NCBI GenBank assembly: GCA_913055875.1
Contig: CAJXJY010000003.1
Span: 62,001 to 126,000 of the forward strand
Origin: an uncultured Altererythrobacter sp.
GTDB taxonomy: Bacteria > Pseudomonadota > Alphaproteobacteria > Sphingomonadales > Sphingomonadaceae
Direction of reading: 5' to 3'
DNA length: 64,000 nt
In this document: positions 35,560 through 43,498 of the stretch, piece by piece
Layout of the letters: every line of letters begins with the position of its first letter
How positions within the stretch are numbered: the first letter of the stretch is position 1
The notes under the pieces: model-generated
The model's input: the letters and a program-made list of their open reading frames with translations, nothing else
What the model was told of the DNA's origin: nothing
Databases searched by the model: none
Translations under genes and position numbers: made by a program

Positions 35560-36539
35560 TATCCCTTCTCCCTTGCGCCCGGCCTGCGGCGCCAGATCGC
35601 CGCGAGGAAGCTGCCGATGACCACGTGATACACCGCCGAAATCGCGCTGGGCACCGGCGCCAGCGCCGCCTGCAGCGGGGTTGCGAACTGCGCTCCGAAA
35701 GAGGGCGAGGAAGCCAGCGTCGAGCCGAGCCCGCTGTTCTGCATCCCGACCTCGATCGCGATGGTGCGCTGTTCGGTCACGCCGAAGCCGAGCAGGCGCG
35801 TGATCGCGTAGCCGAGCCCGAAGCCCGTGACGTGGAGCAGGAACACCGCGAGCAGCAGCACGCCGAAATGCGTTTCGATCAGGTCCTTCGAATTGGCGAT
35901 GATCGCGCCGACGATCAGCACCACCACGATCACCGAGACCAGTGGCGAGACCTTCGCAATCTGCCGCGTCGTGCGAGGCAACAGCCGGTTGAGGATCACG
36001 CCTGCGATCACCGGGACCAGCACGATCGCGACCATGTTGCGGAACAGGCTCCAGCGGTCGATCTCGACGAACACGCCCGCGAGCCAGCCCGTCAGCAGCG
36101 GCGTCGCGACGATCGCGACCAGCGTCGAGGCCATGGTCATCGTCACCGACAGCGCAACATTGGCGCGCGCCAAGTACGCGACCACGTTCGACGCGGTTCC
36201 GCCGGGGCAGCACGCTACCAGGATCAGCCCAACCGCCAACCCGGTATCAAGCCCGAACAAGGCGGCAAGCGCGATCCCGGCGAGCGGCATCACGGTGAAT
36301 TGCAACGCCACCCCAGCCGCGACCGCGCGCGGCAGCTTCAGCACGCGGCGGAAATCCTTCACCGACAGCGTCAGCCCCATGCCGAGCATGATCACCCCGA
36401 GCATCACGCTCACCAGCGACTGTCCGAACGGTCGGAAGCTGCCGTCGACCACCCACAGGAACAATTCGGGCACGAACCACGCCAGCGCGACCCCCAGCAC
36501 CGTCCACAGGGCGAAGAGATTGGTCGCGCGTTCGATCAT
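35559..36539 (-). CDS. Bile acid:sodium symporter family transporter
   Basis: A 326-residue, ~10-helix transporter of the BASS family. The crossing-helix motifs MLGMGLTLSVKDF, CCPGGTASNVVAYLARANVAL and IEVGMQNSGLGSTLA are clear. Members take up bile acids, pantoate, pyruvate or other organic anions with Na+. ATG 36539 follows GGGGAGGGGG. The ABA4-like gene downstream overlaps it by one base. Confidence 0.9.
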   Translation of the reverse strand: MIERATNLFALWTVLGVALAWFVPELFLWVVDGSFRPFGQSLVSVMLGVIMLGMGLTLSVKDFRRVLKLPRAVAAGVALQFTVMPLAGIALAALFGLDTGLAVGLILVACCPGGTASNVVAYLARANVALSVTMTMASTLVAIVATPLLTGWLAGVFVEIDRWSLFRNMVAIVLVPVIAGVILNRLLPRTTRQIAKVSPLVSVIVVVLIVGAIIANSKDLIETHFGVLLLAVFLLHVTGFGLGYAITRLLGFGVTEQRTIAIEVGMQNSGLGSTLASSPSFGAQFATPLQAALAPVPSAISAVYHVVIGSFLAAIWRRRPGAREKG

Positions 36540-36558
36540 GCCCCCTCCCCTGTCGCTA

Positions 36559-37251
36559 TTAGTCCTGCGGACGCGGCAGGTGGCGCGCGGCGCGGTGGAT
36601 CGCGTCGTTGTCGTGCTTGAACCTGCCCCCCGCCTTGCGCAGCGCCAGCGCAAGCACCGCCTCGGCCACGGTTTGCGCGGAGATCGAGCGATAGCGCCGC
36701 GCGCCGCCGTGCAGGAACAGGTCGGTCAGCGGGCTGAGCGCAATGCCGAGCCGTTCGAGCATCCGCCGGTCGCTCCCGCGCTTGCCGCGCAGCAGGCCCG
36801 GCCGCAGCACGTCGAGCCGCCGGAATCCGAGCTTGACCAGATCGCGCTCGGTCTCGCCCTTCACGCGCAGGTAGAAGTTCTTCGAAGCGGTATCCGCTCC
36901 GATCGAGCTGATCGCGATCATGCGCTCGACGCCGTGCCCGTGCGCCGCGCGCGCGGTGTCGACGACGAGGTCGTGGTCGACCGCGCGGAAGGCGGCCTCG
37001 TCCTTGCCGGCCTTCTTCCATGTCGTGCCGAGCGCGCAGACGAGCACTTCGGGCCGGATCGCCTCGATCACCTCGCCCCATTTGTCCGTTTCGGCAACGA
37101 ACATTTCCATCCGCGCGCCGTGCGGCAGCCTGGTTTCGCGCCGCGCGATGCCGGTGATCCGCGCGTCTTCCCGCGGCGAGACCAGTTCGATCAGGCTGCG
37201 CCCGATCAGCCCGGTCGCGCCGACCAGCACGATCCGCATCGGGTCAGACAT
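36559..37251 (-). CDS. NAD(P)-binding Rossmann protein (HTATIP2/atypical SDR-like)
   Basis: A 230-residue atypical SDR. The N-terminal dinucleotide site is VLVGATGLIGRSLIELV; AISSIGADTASKNFYLRVKGETE carries the Ser and YxxxK-like lysine, and LDVLRPGLLRGKR follows, as in HTATIP2/YbjT-like proteins. The substrate is unknown. It overlaps the dGTPase stop by 8 nt, so the two are in one operon. Confidence 0.82.
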   Translation of the reverse strand: MSDPMRIVLVGATGLIGRSLIELVSPREDARITGIARRETRLPHGARMEMFVAETDKWGEVIEAIRPEVLVCALGTTWKKAGKDEAAFRAVDHDLVVDTARAAHGHGVERMIAISSIGADTASKNFYLRVKGETERDLVKLGFRRLDVLRPGLLRGKRGSDRRMLERLGIALSPLTDLFLHGGARRYRSISAQTVAEAVLALALRKAGGRFKHDNDAIHRAARHLPRPQD

Positions 37252-38404
37252 TGCTGAGACCCTCCGGCGCTTTGCCGTAGATGCGCGCGCACTGGTCGAT
37301 GGCGTAGCGGTCGGTCATGCCGGCGATGAAATCGGCGATATGGCGGCTGCGCCCGGGTTCGCTCTCGGGCAGGCCATCCTGCCAATCGCGCGGCATCAGC
37401 GCCGCATCCTGCTCGTAGGCCGCGAACAGCCGGGCGACCACGTCGCGCGCGCGCTCGGCGGTCGCGAGTTGCTCGTCGTGGAGATAGAGCCGGTCGTACA
37501 TGAAGCGCTTGAGCAGGCGCTCCTGCCGCTCCATTTCGGCGGAGAAGGTCGCCAGCGCGCGATCGGCGCCGCGCACTTCGCCGATAGACGTGATGCCGTC
37601 CGTAGCCGTACGAGTCTGCTCGATCACGTCGTTCACCATCACTCCGATCTGACTGCGCACCAGTTCGCGCAGCTTGCGCTCGTGCGGCGCCCCGGGAAAC
37701 TGCGCTTCGACCGAGCGCCACCGGTCCGCGACGAAATCGAGCGTCAGCAGGTCGTCGAGCGCGAGGAAGTCCGCGCGCAGCCCGTCGTCGATATCGTGGT
37801 TGTCGTAGGCGATATCGTCGGCGACCGCCGCGACCTGTGCCTCGAGCGAGGGCCAGTTCGCCAGGTCGAGCGGGTAGCCCGCATCGAGCCCGGCCAGCGC
37901 CCAGTTGGGCGAGGCGACCGGGCCGTTATGCTTGGCCAGCCCTTCGAGCACTTCCCAGCTGAGATTGAGCCCCTCGTGATCGCAATAGGGGCTTTCGAGC
38001 CGCATCAGCACGCGCAAGGTATGCGCGTTGTGGTCGAACCCCCCGTGCCGTTCGGTTGCCTGCGCCAGCGCCTTCTCGCCCGCATGGCCGAAGGGCGGGT
38101 GGCCGATATCGTGCGCGAGACAGATCGCCTCGGTCAGGTCCTCGTCGAGCCCGAGCGCGCGCGCGATGACGCGGCCGATCTGCGCGACTTCGAGGCTGTG
38201 TGTCAGGCGCGTGCGGTAGTGATCCCCGTCGGGCGCGATGAAGACCTGCGTCTTCGAGCGCAGGCGGCGGAAGGCGATCGAGTGGATGACGCGGTCGCGG
38301 TCGCGCTGGAATTCGCTGCGCGGCCCGCGCGCGCCGCTCCGGTCGGTTCCGAATTCGCGGCCGCGCGAGGCGGCGGGATCGGCGGCGAAGAGCGCGCGTG
38401 TCAT
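37244..38404 (-). CDS. dgt: Deoxyguanosinetriphosphate triphosphohydrolase-like protein
   Basis: An HD-domain dNTPase that removes triphosphate from dNTPs. The metal ligands are in RTRLTHSLEVAQIGR and CLAHDIGHPPFGHAGE, with the later Asp in VAAVADDIAYDNHDIDDGL. Length is 386 residues. FQRDRDRVIHSIAFRRLRSKTQV is the family signature at the N-terminus. It controls dNTP pools and may limit phage. Confidence 0.93.
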   Translation of the reverse strand: MTRALFAADPAASRGREFGTDRSGARGPRSEFQRDRDRVIHSIAFRRLRSKTQVFIAPDGDHYRTRLTHSLEVAQIGRVIARALGLDEDLTEAICLAHDIGHPPFGHAGEKALAQATERHGGFDHNAHTLRVLMRLESPYCDHEGLNLSWEVLEGLAKHNGPVASPNWALAGLDAGYPLDLANWPSLEAQVAAVADDIAYDNHDIDDGLRADFLALDDLLTLDFVADRWRSVEAQFPGAPHERKLRELVRSQIGVMVNDVIEQTRTATDGITSIGEVRGADRALATFSAEMERQERLLKRFMYDRLYLHDEQLATAERARDVVARLFAAYEQDAALMPRDWQDGLPESEPGRSRHIADFIAGMTDRYAIDQCARIYGKAPEGLSNV

Positions 38405-38493
38405 GCTGCGCGCGGCTTAGGAAAGCGCAGGAGGACCGGCAACGGGAACAATCGGGCAACACCGGCGGCAATCCCCCGCCGTGAGGGATGCGG

Positions 38494-39192
38494 TCAGTCG
38501 TCCTCGCCCAGGATCCACGCCGCCGCCGCATCGCAATGCGTGCGCGCGGAATCGAATATCGGCAATACGTTCGCATCGACATCGACCACCAGCTCGAGCT
38601 CGGTGCAGGCGAGCACGATCGCTTTCGCGCCGTCCTGTTCCTTGCGCGTGATGATGGTCTTGAGCGCGCGTTCGGCATCGCGGGTGATCTTGCCCAGCAT
38701 CAGCTCCTTGTAGATGATCGAATCGACCATCTCGACCGTGCTCATGTCGGGCGGCAGCAGGTCGACTCCGTGCGCCACCAGCCGCTGGCGATAGAAGCTC
38801 TCGGTCATGACGTTGCGCGTGCCGAGCAGCGCTGCGCTGTCGACGCCCTGCTCCTTCATCCGCTGGCCGACGCATTCGGCGATGTGGATGATCGGGATGT
38901 CGACGCTCTCCTGCACCCGGTCGTAGACGCGGTGCATCGAATTGGCGGCGACGATCAGCGCCGTGGCCCCGGCGCGCTCGAGGCTCTGCGCGGATTCGGA
39001 CAGCACGCCCGCGGCGCGATCCCAGTCGTCCTCCTCGGTGAGGCCGTGGAGCCGCTGGAAATCGAGGCTCTCGATCAGCAGCGGCGCGCTCGCCATCAGC
39101 CCGGCCTGGCGCTGCACGCGGCGATTGATACGTTCGTAATACGAGCGGGTGGAGAACCAGCTCATCCCCCCGATAACCCCCAGCTTCCGCAA
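38494..39192 (-). CDS. Aspartate/glutamate racemase family protein
   Basis: A 232-residue member of the Asp/Glu racemase family, which inverts amino acids with two acid/base residues. The start is TTG 39192, with GGAGGAG upstream. The second catalytic Cys is present (AIVLACTELEL, Cys196). At the first position, where members have ACNT or CTNT, this protein has VAANSMH, so the catalytic Cys or Thr is replaced by Ala83. KLGVIGGMSWFST is the usual N-terminus. Activity is therefore uncertain. It lies between dgt and an alpha/beta hydrolase, all on the minus strand. Confidence 0.82.
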   Translation of the reverse strand: MRKLGVIGGMSWFSTRSYYERINRRVQRQAGLMASAPLLIESLDFQRLHGLTEEDDWDRAAGVLSESAQSLERAGATALIVAANSMHRVYDRVQESVDIPIIHIAECVGQRMKEQGVDSAALLGTRNVMTESFYRQRLVAHGVDLLPPDMSTVEMVDSIIYKELMLGKITRDAERALKTIITRKEQDGAKAIVLACTELELVVDVDANVLPIFDSARTHCDAAAAWILGEDD

Positions 39193-39279
39193 AGCGCGCT
39201 CCTCCGGCGTCGTTCTGTCCGATCGCGAAACGGCAGCGCCGGAAACGCGGCGACCGTTCCCCACTCTACGCGCGGGTTT

Positions 39280-40242
39280 TCAGGGAGTTCCGGGGCCGGG
39301 GGCCGGATCGGCCAGCCACTGGCGCAAATCGGCAACACTGCGCTCGGGCGCTTCCTCCATCGGCAGGTGGCCGATGCCCGGATAGTGCGCCAACGTCGCG
39401 TTGGGGAGGTGCTCCATGTACCAGCCCGCGGCCGCATAGGGGATCAGCGAGTCCTCCTCTCCCCACATCACCAGCGTGGGCACCTCGACCGCCGCCACCT
39501 CGGCGGGATCGAAGGCCTTTCGCGGCTGGGCGAAGCGCGTCATCGTCGCGGCGCGATTGCCGGGCATGCGCGCCAGCTCCCAGTAGCGGTCGACCGCGGC
39601 GGGCGTGACGATCGCCTGGTTCGACACCGATTGCGACAGGCTCTTTTCGACCAGCGAGCGCGGCGTGACCTGCGCCATGACCTTGTTGACCCCGGGGACT
39701 GCGGCGAGCGTGAACAGCAGGTTGCCGCCGCCCTCGCGCTCGATCGCCGCGCCGCCCGCATCGACCAGCACCAGCCCGTCGAGCCGCTCGGGATGTTCCA
39801 TCGCATAGGCCATGGCGATGGCCCCGCCCATCGAGTTGCCGGCGAGCACGAAGCGTTCGAGCCCGAGCTTGTCGGCGACCGCATCGACATCGGCGACGAA
39901 GGCTTCGAGCGAATAGTCGCCGTCCATCGCCGGGCCGGTGAGGCCATGCCCGATCTGGTCGAAGCGGATCACGCGGTAATCGCTTGCGAGATCGTCGACC
40001 CAGGGCTGCCAGGTGTGCAGATCGGCGTTCGAGCCGTGCAGCAGGACGAGAACGGGCGCATCGCGCGGACCTTCGTCGCGCAGATGGATAGTCAGCCAGT
40101 CGTCGAGCTCGACATATTGCGAGGGTTCGGCGCCGTATTTGGCGCGCATTTCGTCCGGATCGGTATCGGGCGTGCGGAAGATCAGGAAGGCGATCGCCAG
40201 TAGCGCGAGGACGATGCCGAGAACTTTGAGCAAGCGCGTCAT
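39280..40242 (-). CDS. Alpha/beta hydrolase, membrane-anchored
   Basis: A 320-residue hydrolase with one N-terminal membrane helix (LLKVLGIVLALLAIAFLIF), so periplasm-facing and anchored. The oxyanion loop is LLHGSNADLHTW, the nucleophile Ser is in AGNSMGGAIAM, the acid in MWGEEDSLIP, the His in GIGHLPMEE. The fold is like hydrolases of aromatic ring-cleavage products and esterases. Its ATG overlaps the upstream cytochrome gene stop. Confidence 0.88.
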   Translation of the reverse strand: MTRLLKVLGIVLALLAIAFLIFRTPDTDPDEMRAKYGAEPSQYVELDDWLTIHLRDEGPRDAPVLVLLHGSNADLHTWQPWVDDLASDYRVIRFDQIGHGLTGPAMDGDYSLEAFVADVDAVADKLGLERFVLAGNSMGGAIAMAYAMEHPERLDGLVLVDAGGAAIEREGGGNLLFTLAAVPGVNKVMAQVTPRSLVEKSLSQSVSNQAIVTPAAVDRYWELARMPGNRAATMTRFAQPRKAFDPAEVAAVEVPTLVMWGEEDSLIPYAAAGWYMEHLPNATLAHYPGIGHLPMEEAPERSVADLRQWLADPAPGPGTP

Positions 40243-41252
40243 CGGCGCATCTCCGCAATCCAGCGTTCGACGATAGCGACCCCGTCCTCGTCGACCGTTG
40301 CCTTGCCGAGTTCGGGCATCGCGACGCCGGGTTCGCTGCTCCTCATGCGGTGCACCATGATCGACGCGTCCGGCTCGCCCGGCACGATATCGAACAGGTG
40401 CCCGCCCGACCCGCGCCCCGCCGCGACCGGGCGCTTCATCACGCCCAGCGCCTCGGGATCGCGCTGCTCCCAGCGCAGATCGAGGCCCGAATTGGACGCC
40501 GTGGCGCCCGGCCGGTGGCAATGCGCGCAATTGACATCGAGATAGGCGCGCGCGCGCAATTCGAGAGGACCGGATGACTCATGAGACCAGTAAGGCATCG
40601 AGTTCGCCCCCGCCGGCATCCGGTCAAGCGACCCTGATTCCACGAGGCCTGCCAGCCAGGTCGCCGACATGTTTCGCGCCTTGGGTCCGATCGGCACCAC
40701 CGCGTCGTCTACCCCGTGGCATTCCTTGCACTGGTTCTTGTTGGGGATGCGGTAGCTGATCGTCTCGCCCGCGGGGGTGGTCACCTCGGTGCGTCCGCCG
40801 GCTACCGCGAGCCGCGCTTCGGTCTGCTCCTCGTTCCAGCGATAGGGCAGCGCGACCCATCCGTTTTCACGGTGCAGCAGCAGGCGCGTTTCGATCAGGC
40901 GCCGCTCCTCGCCCCGGCCGAACGCGAAGGTCTTGATCAGCGCGGTACCGACCGGGAACAGCAGCAAATCCGCTCCGTTCGCGAGCGCTTGCTCTCCGTC
41001 CGGAATATAGACGAAACGCAGCTTGTCCGCCCCGTCCGAATAGAGCGGCGTGTTGAGCCAGTACGGCGTGACGCCCTCGCGCGGCACCTGCTCGCGCGCA
41101 TCGATGAAAAAACCGTATTCGGCCAGCGTGCGCGGCATGGCGTCTTCGAGGATCGCCGCCTCGTTCACGCCGTCGGGAGGCGTCGCGCGCACCGCCATCG
41201 CCCCCGCCAGGGCGCAGGCGGCGGCCGCCAGAATGGCAAACCCGCGCTTCAC
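40239..41252 (-). CDS. SO_2930-type diheme c-type cytochrome
   Basis: A 337-residue secreted protein with signal peptide (FAILAAAACALAGAMAVRA) and two CxxCH heme sites, CKECH and CAHCH. The large N-terminal domain (YGFFIDAREQVPREGVTPYW; LNTPLYSDGADKLRFVYIPD) fits the family called SO_2930 in Shewanella. GTG 41252 overlaps the upstream stop (GTGA). Genes of this family are usually paired with the beta-helix gene directly upstream, as here. The partner oxidoreductase is unknown. Confidence 0.85.
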   Translation of the reverse strand: MKRGFAILAAAACALAGAMAVRATPPDGVNEAAILEDAMPRTLAEYGFFIDAREQVPREGVTPYWLNTPLYSDGADKLRFVYIPDGEQALANGADLLLFPVGTALIKTFAFGRGEERRLIETRLLLHRENGWVALPYRWNEEQTEARLAVAGGRTEVTTPAGETISYRIPNKNQCKECHGVDDAVVPIGPKARNMSATWLAGLVESGSLDRMPAGANSMPYWSHESSGPLELRARAYLDVNCAHCHRPGATASNSGLDLRWEQRDPEALGVMKRPVAAGRGSGGHLFDIVPGEPDASIMVHRMRSSEPGVAMPELGKATVDEDGVAIVERWIAEMRR

Positions 41253-42454
41253 TTCAGCCGGTTCTCCAGTTCGGCCGGGGCGCCGATGCCGCTCATGTCG
41301 AACTCGTTCTCGGGTGCGGGCACCTGCAGCGGGCCGGGTTGCGCGGTCGCGAGATCCTGCCCCGGCTCGGCGAGGTTGAGCGTCCACCCGGCGATGCCGG
41401 GCACCACGACCAGCCCGCTCTCGCCCTCGGCCACGCCGTCCCACATCACCGGCGGCAGCGCGCCGCCGAACGCGGCGAGCAGCATCTCGGCCCCGTCGAG
41501 CTGCGGATCGTCGCCGCCGCGCCCGAACAGGTTCTGGCCGATCACGACCTCGCGCGCATGGGGATTGTAGCGTTCGTCCTCGAACGGCTGGGTATAGGCG
41601 ATCACCATCACGTGGCTGGTCGGGTTGTTGTCGAAGATGTTGTTCTCGACCAGCACCTTGTCGTTGGCCATCACCAGCACGCCGGTGCCGCGCCGCACGC
41701 TGGCGACGATATTACCCGGCGGTGCGAAATTCGCCGTGTCGTTGGCGACCACGAGGTTCTGCCGCACCACCACGTTGCCGCCGCCCATCACCGGCAGGTC
41801 GGGCAGGTCGAACACCAGGATGCCGCCGGTGTTGCGGGTGACGATATTGTTCTCGACCAGCGCGTTGCGGCTGTTCTCGATCTCGATTCCGGCCACGTTC
41901 GCCTCGGCGATCGAGTTGCGCACGGTAATGTCGCGGCTCTGCCCGACATAGATGCCTGCATCGGACGCGCCCGACACCTTCGATCCGTCGACCAGAACGC
42001 CGGTGCTTTCGACCGGGTAGATGCCGTAGGCGCCGTTGTTCGCGTCGGGCCCGTCGGTCCATGTCACGCGGACGCGGTGATAGACGATATTGTCCGCGCC
42101 TTTCGACTTGACCCCGTCGCCCTTGGGATTCTCGAGCGCGAAATCGCGCAGCGTGACGTTGTCGCTGGTGACCAGCAGCCCCTCGCCCGAACCCTGCTGG
42201 CCGGTGAAGTCGAGCACCGTCTCGTCCATGCCCGCGCCGCGCACGGTGACCCCGTCGACATCGAGGCTGAGACCGTCCGACAGGTCGTAGCGCCCTGCGC
42301 CGAGCACCACCTCGTCGCCCGGCTGGGCGAGGATCAGCGCTTCCTGCAGCCGCTCCTGCGCGCTCTCGCCGGGTTCGACGGAATGGGTCTCGGCGGCGAG
42401 CGGCATGGCAACAGCCGCGACCGCGGCGGCACAGAGCAGGTTCAGTCTGGTCAT
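41249..42454 (-). CDS. SO_2929-type parallel beta-helix protein
   Basis: A 401-residue secreted right-handed beta-helix protein with signal peptide (LLCAAAVAAVAMPLAAE). Repeating strands such as GLSLDVDGVTVRGAG, GIYVGQSRDITVRNSIAEA and GIEIENSRNALVENNIVTR mark pectin-lyase-like coils. It is paired and coupled with the diheme cytochrome, as in the SO_2929/SO_2930 pair. It could bind or cleave a polysaccharide, but no catalytic residue can be assigned. AAGGGAGAG precedes the ATG. Confidence 0.85.
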   Translation of the reverse strand: MTRLNLLCAAAVAAVAMPLAAETHSVEPGESAQERLQEALILAQPGDEVVLGAGRYDLSDGLSLDVDGVTVRGAGMDETVLDFTGQQGSGEGLLVTSDNVTLRDFALENPKGDGVKSKGADNIVYHRVRVTWTDGPDANNGAYGIYPVESTGVLVDGSKVSGASDAGIYVGQSRDITVRNSIAEANVAGIEIENSRNALVENNIVTRNTGGILVFDLPDLPVMGGGNVVVRQNLVVANDTANFAPPGNIVASVRRGTGVLVMANDKVLVENNIFDNNPTSHVMVIAYTQPFEDERYNPHAREVVIGQNLFGRGGDDPQLDGAEMLLAAFGGALPPVMWDGVAEGESGLVVVPGIAGWTLNLAEPGQDLATAQPGPLQVPAPENEFDMSGIGAPAELENRLK

Positions 42455-42552
42455 CGTATCTCTCCCTTGCCGCGCCATAGTGCTTCAATTTCGATTCGAA
42501 ACCAAGTCGGTAGTTCGTTCGTTGACCGGATGATACCGAGAGAGGAATTCCC

Positions 42553-42969
42553 ATGAAAATGCCGATACTTGCCGCCGCTGCGGGTGCCGCAGCCCTGATC
42601 GCCGCGCCGGCAAATGCCGCGCCCGCCTCGATCGCGGGCAAATGGAAGACCGACGACGGCCGGTCGATCATCGAGTTCTACAAGTGCGGCGAGGCGATGT
42701 GCGGCAAGATCGCGCGTTTCCTCGTGCCAGAGCCCGCGGGTGGAGCGCGCGACGGCGAGAACCCCGACAAGGCCAAGCGCGACCGCAAGCTGCTCGGCCT
42801 GCGCATTTTCTGGCAGCTGAAACCCGACGGGTCGAGCTGGGAAGGCGAAGGCTACAGCCCCGAGGACGGACGCTATTTCAACGCCGATATCTCGCGCCAG
42901 GGCAATCGGCTCAAGGTCAAGGGTTGCGTCGTGGTGTTCTGCCGCACCGTGACCTGGACGCGGGCGTAG
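42553..42969 (+). CDS. DUF2147 secreted protein
   Basis: A 138-residue protein with a signal peptide ending ANAAPA, then a DUF2147 lipocalin-like domain: IAGKWKTDDGRSIIEFYKCG, GLRIFWQLKPDGSSWEGEGY and LKVKGCVVVFCRTVTWTR. Four cysteines suit periplasmic disulfides. A possible role is ligand binding. GAGAGGAA lies before the ATG. It is divergent from the beta-helix gene. Confidence 0.88.
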   Translation: MKMPILAAAAGAAALIAAPANAAPASIAGKWKTDDGRSIIEFYKCGEAMCGKIARFLVPEPAGGARDGENPDKAKRDRKLLGLRIFWQLKPDGSSWEGEGYSPEDGRYFNADISRQGNRLKVKGCVVVFCRTVTWTRA

Positions 42970-42973
42970 TTTT

Positions 42974-43138
42974 CTCAGCTTCGCTGAAGCGGCACCGGCC
43001 CGCTCCCCGCGTTCGGGATCAGGAAGGATTCCGGGGGAATGCTTCCCCCGGACGGCGGCCACCCCGACCATAGTATCCTATGGGTGGCCGGGTGGGGGAG
43101 CGGGCCGGTGCCGCATCCGTTTCAGCTTTGCTGAAACC
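42974..43138. repeat. Large mosaic palindromic element (copy 3)
   Basis: Fills the gap between the DUF2147 gene and the next gene. Outer hairpins CTCAGCTTCGCTGAAG and TTTCAGCTTTGCTGAAA, arms GCGGCACCGGCCCGCTCCCC and complement, and the core stem-loop at 43057-43089. A ~40-bp module (GTCCGGGGGAAGCATTCCCC in copy 1) is present in the opposite orientation while the core keeps its orientation, so the element is modular. Confidence 0.88.
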
Positions 43139-43147
43139 AACTCCAGC

Positions 43148-43489
43148 CTAACCAACCCCGGCCGCGCATAGAGCGCCCGCCATGACGGTGACCTCGATCG
43201 CTTCGGGGTCGTCGACCCGGCGGATGCGGTCGATGAGTTCGGATCGGCTGAGCGGCACCCCGCTTTCGCCTTCGCGCGGTTTGAGGCGTTCGAGCTTGCG
43301 CAATTGCGCGAGCGACAGCCGGTCGACCATCCGCGCGGCCATGCAGGCGGCGAGTTCGGGCGGCGCGCCCTTGTCGACCAGCGCCTGCTCGATGCGGGCT
43401 TCGGTGACGCGGTCGAGCCCGCCGAGCGCAATCCACACGCCCCCGCCGATGACGGCGAGAATCAGCAGGAGGCCGAGCAAGTGCTTCAT
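43148..43489 (-). CDS. Small membrane-anchored protein of unknown function
   Basis: A 113-residue protein with an N-terminal membrane helix (LLGLLLILAVIGGGVWIALG), then helical sequence with a short SLAQLRKLERLKP segment. It may be exported by the uncleaved helix. It is 9 bp downstream of pntB and probably in the pnt operon. I recognise no family. Confidence 0.65.
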   Translation of the reverse strand: MKHLLGLLLILAVIGGGVWIALGGLDRVTEARIEQALVDKGAPPELAACMAARMVDRLSLAQLRKLERLKPREGESGVPLSRSELIDRIRRVDDPEAIEVTVMAGALCAAGVG

Positions 43490-43498
43490 CGGTCCGGC

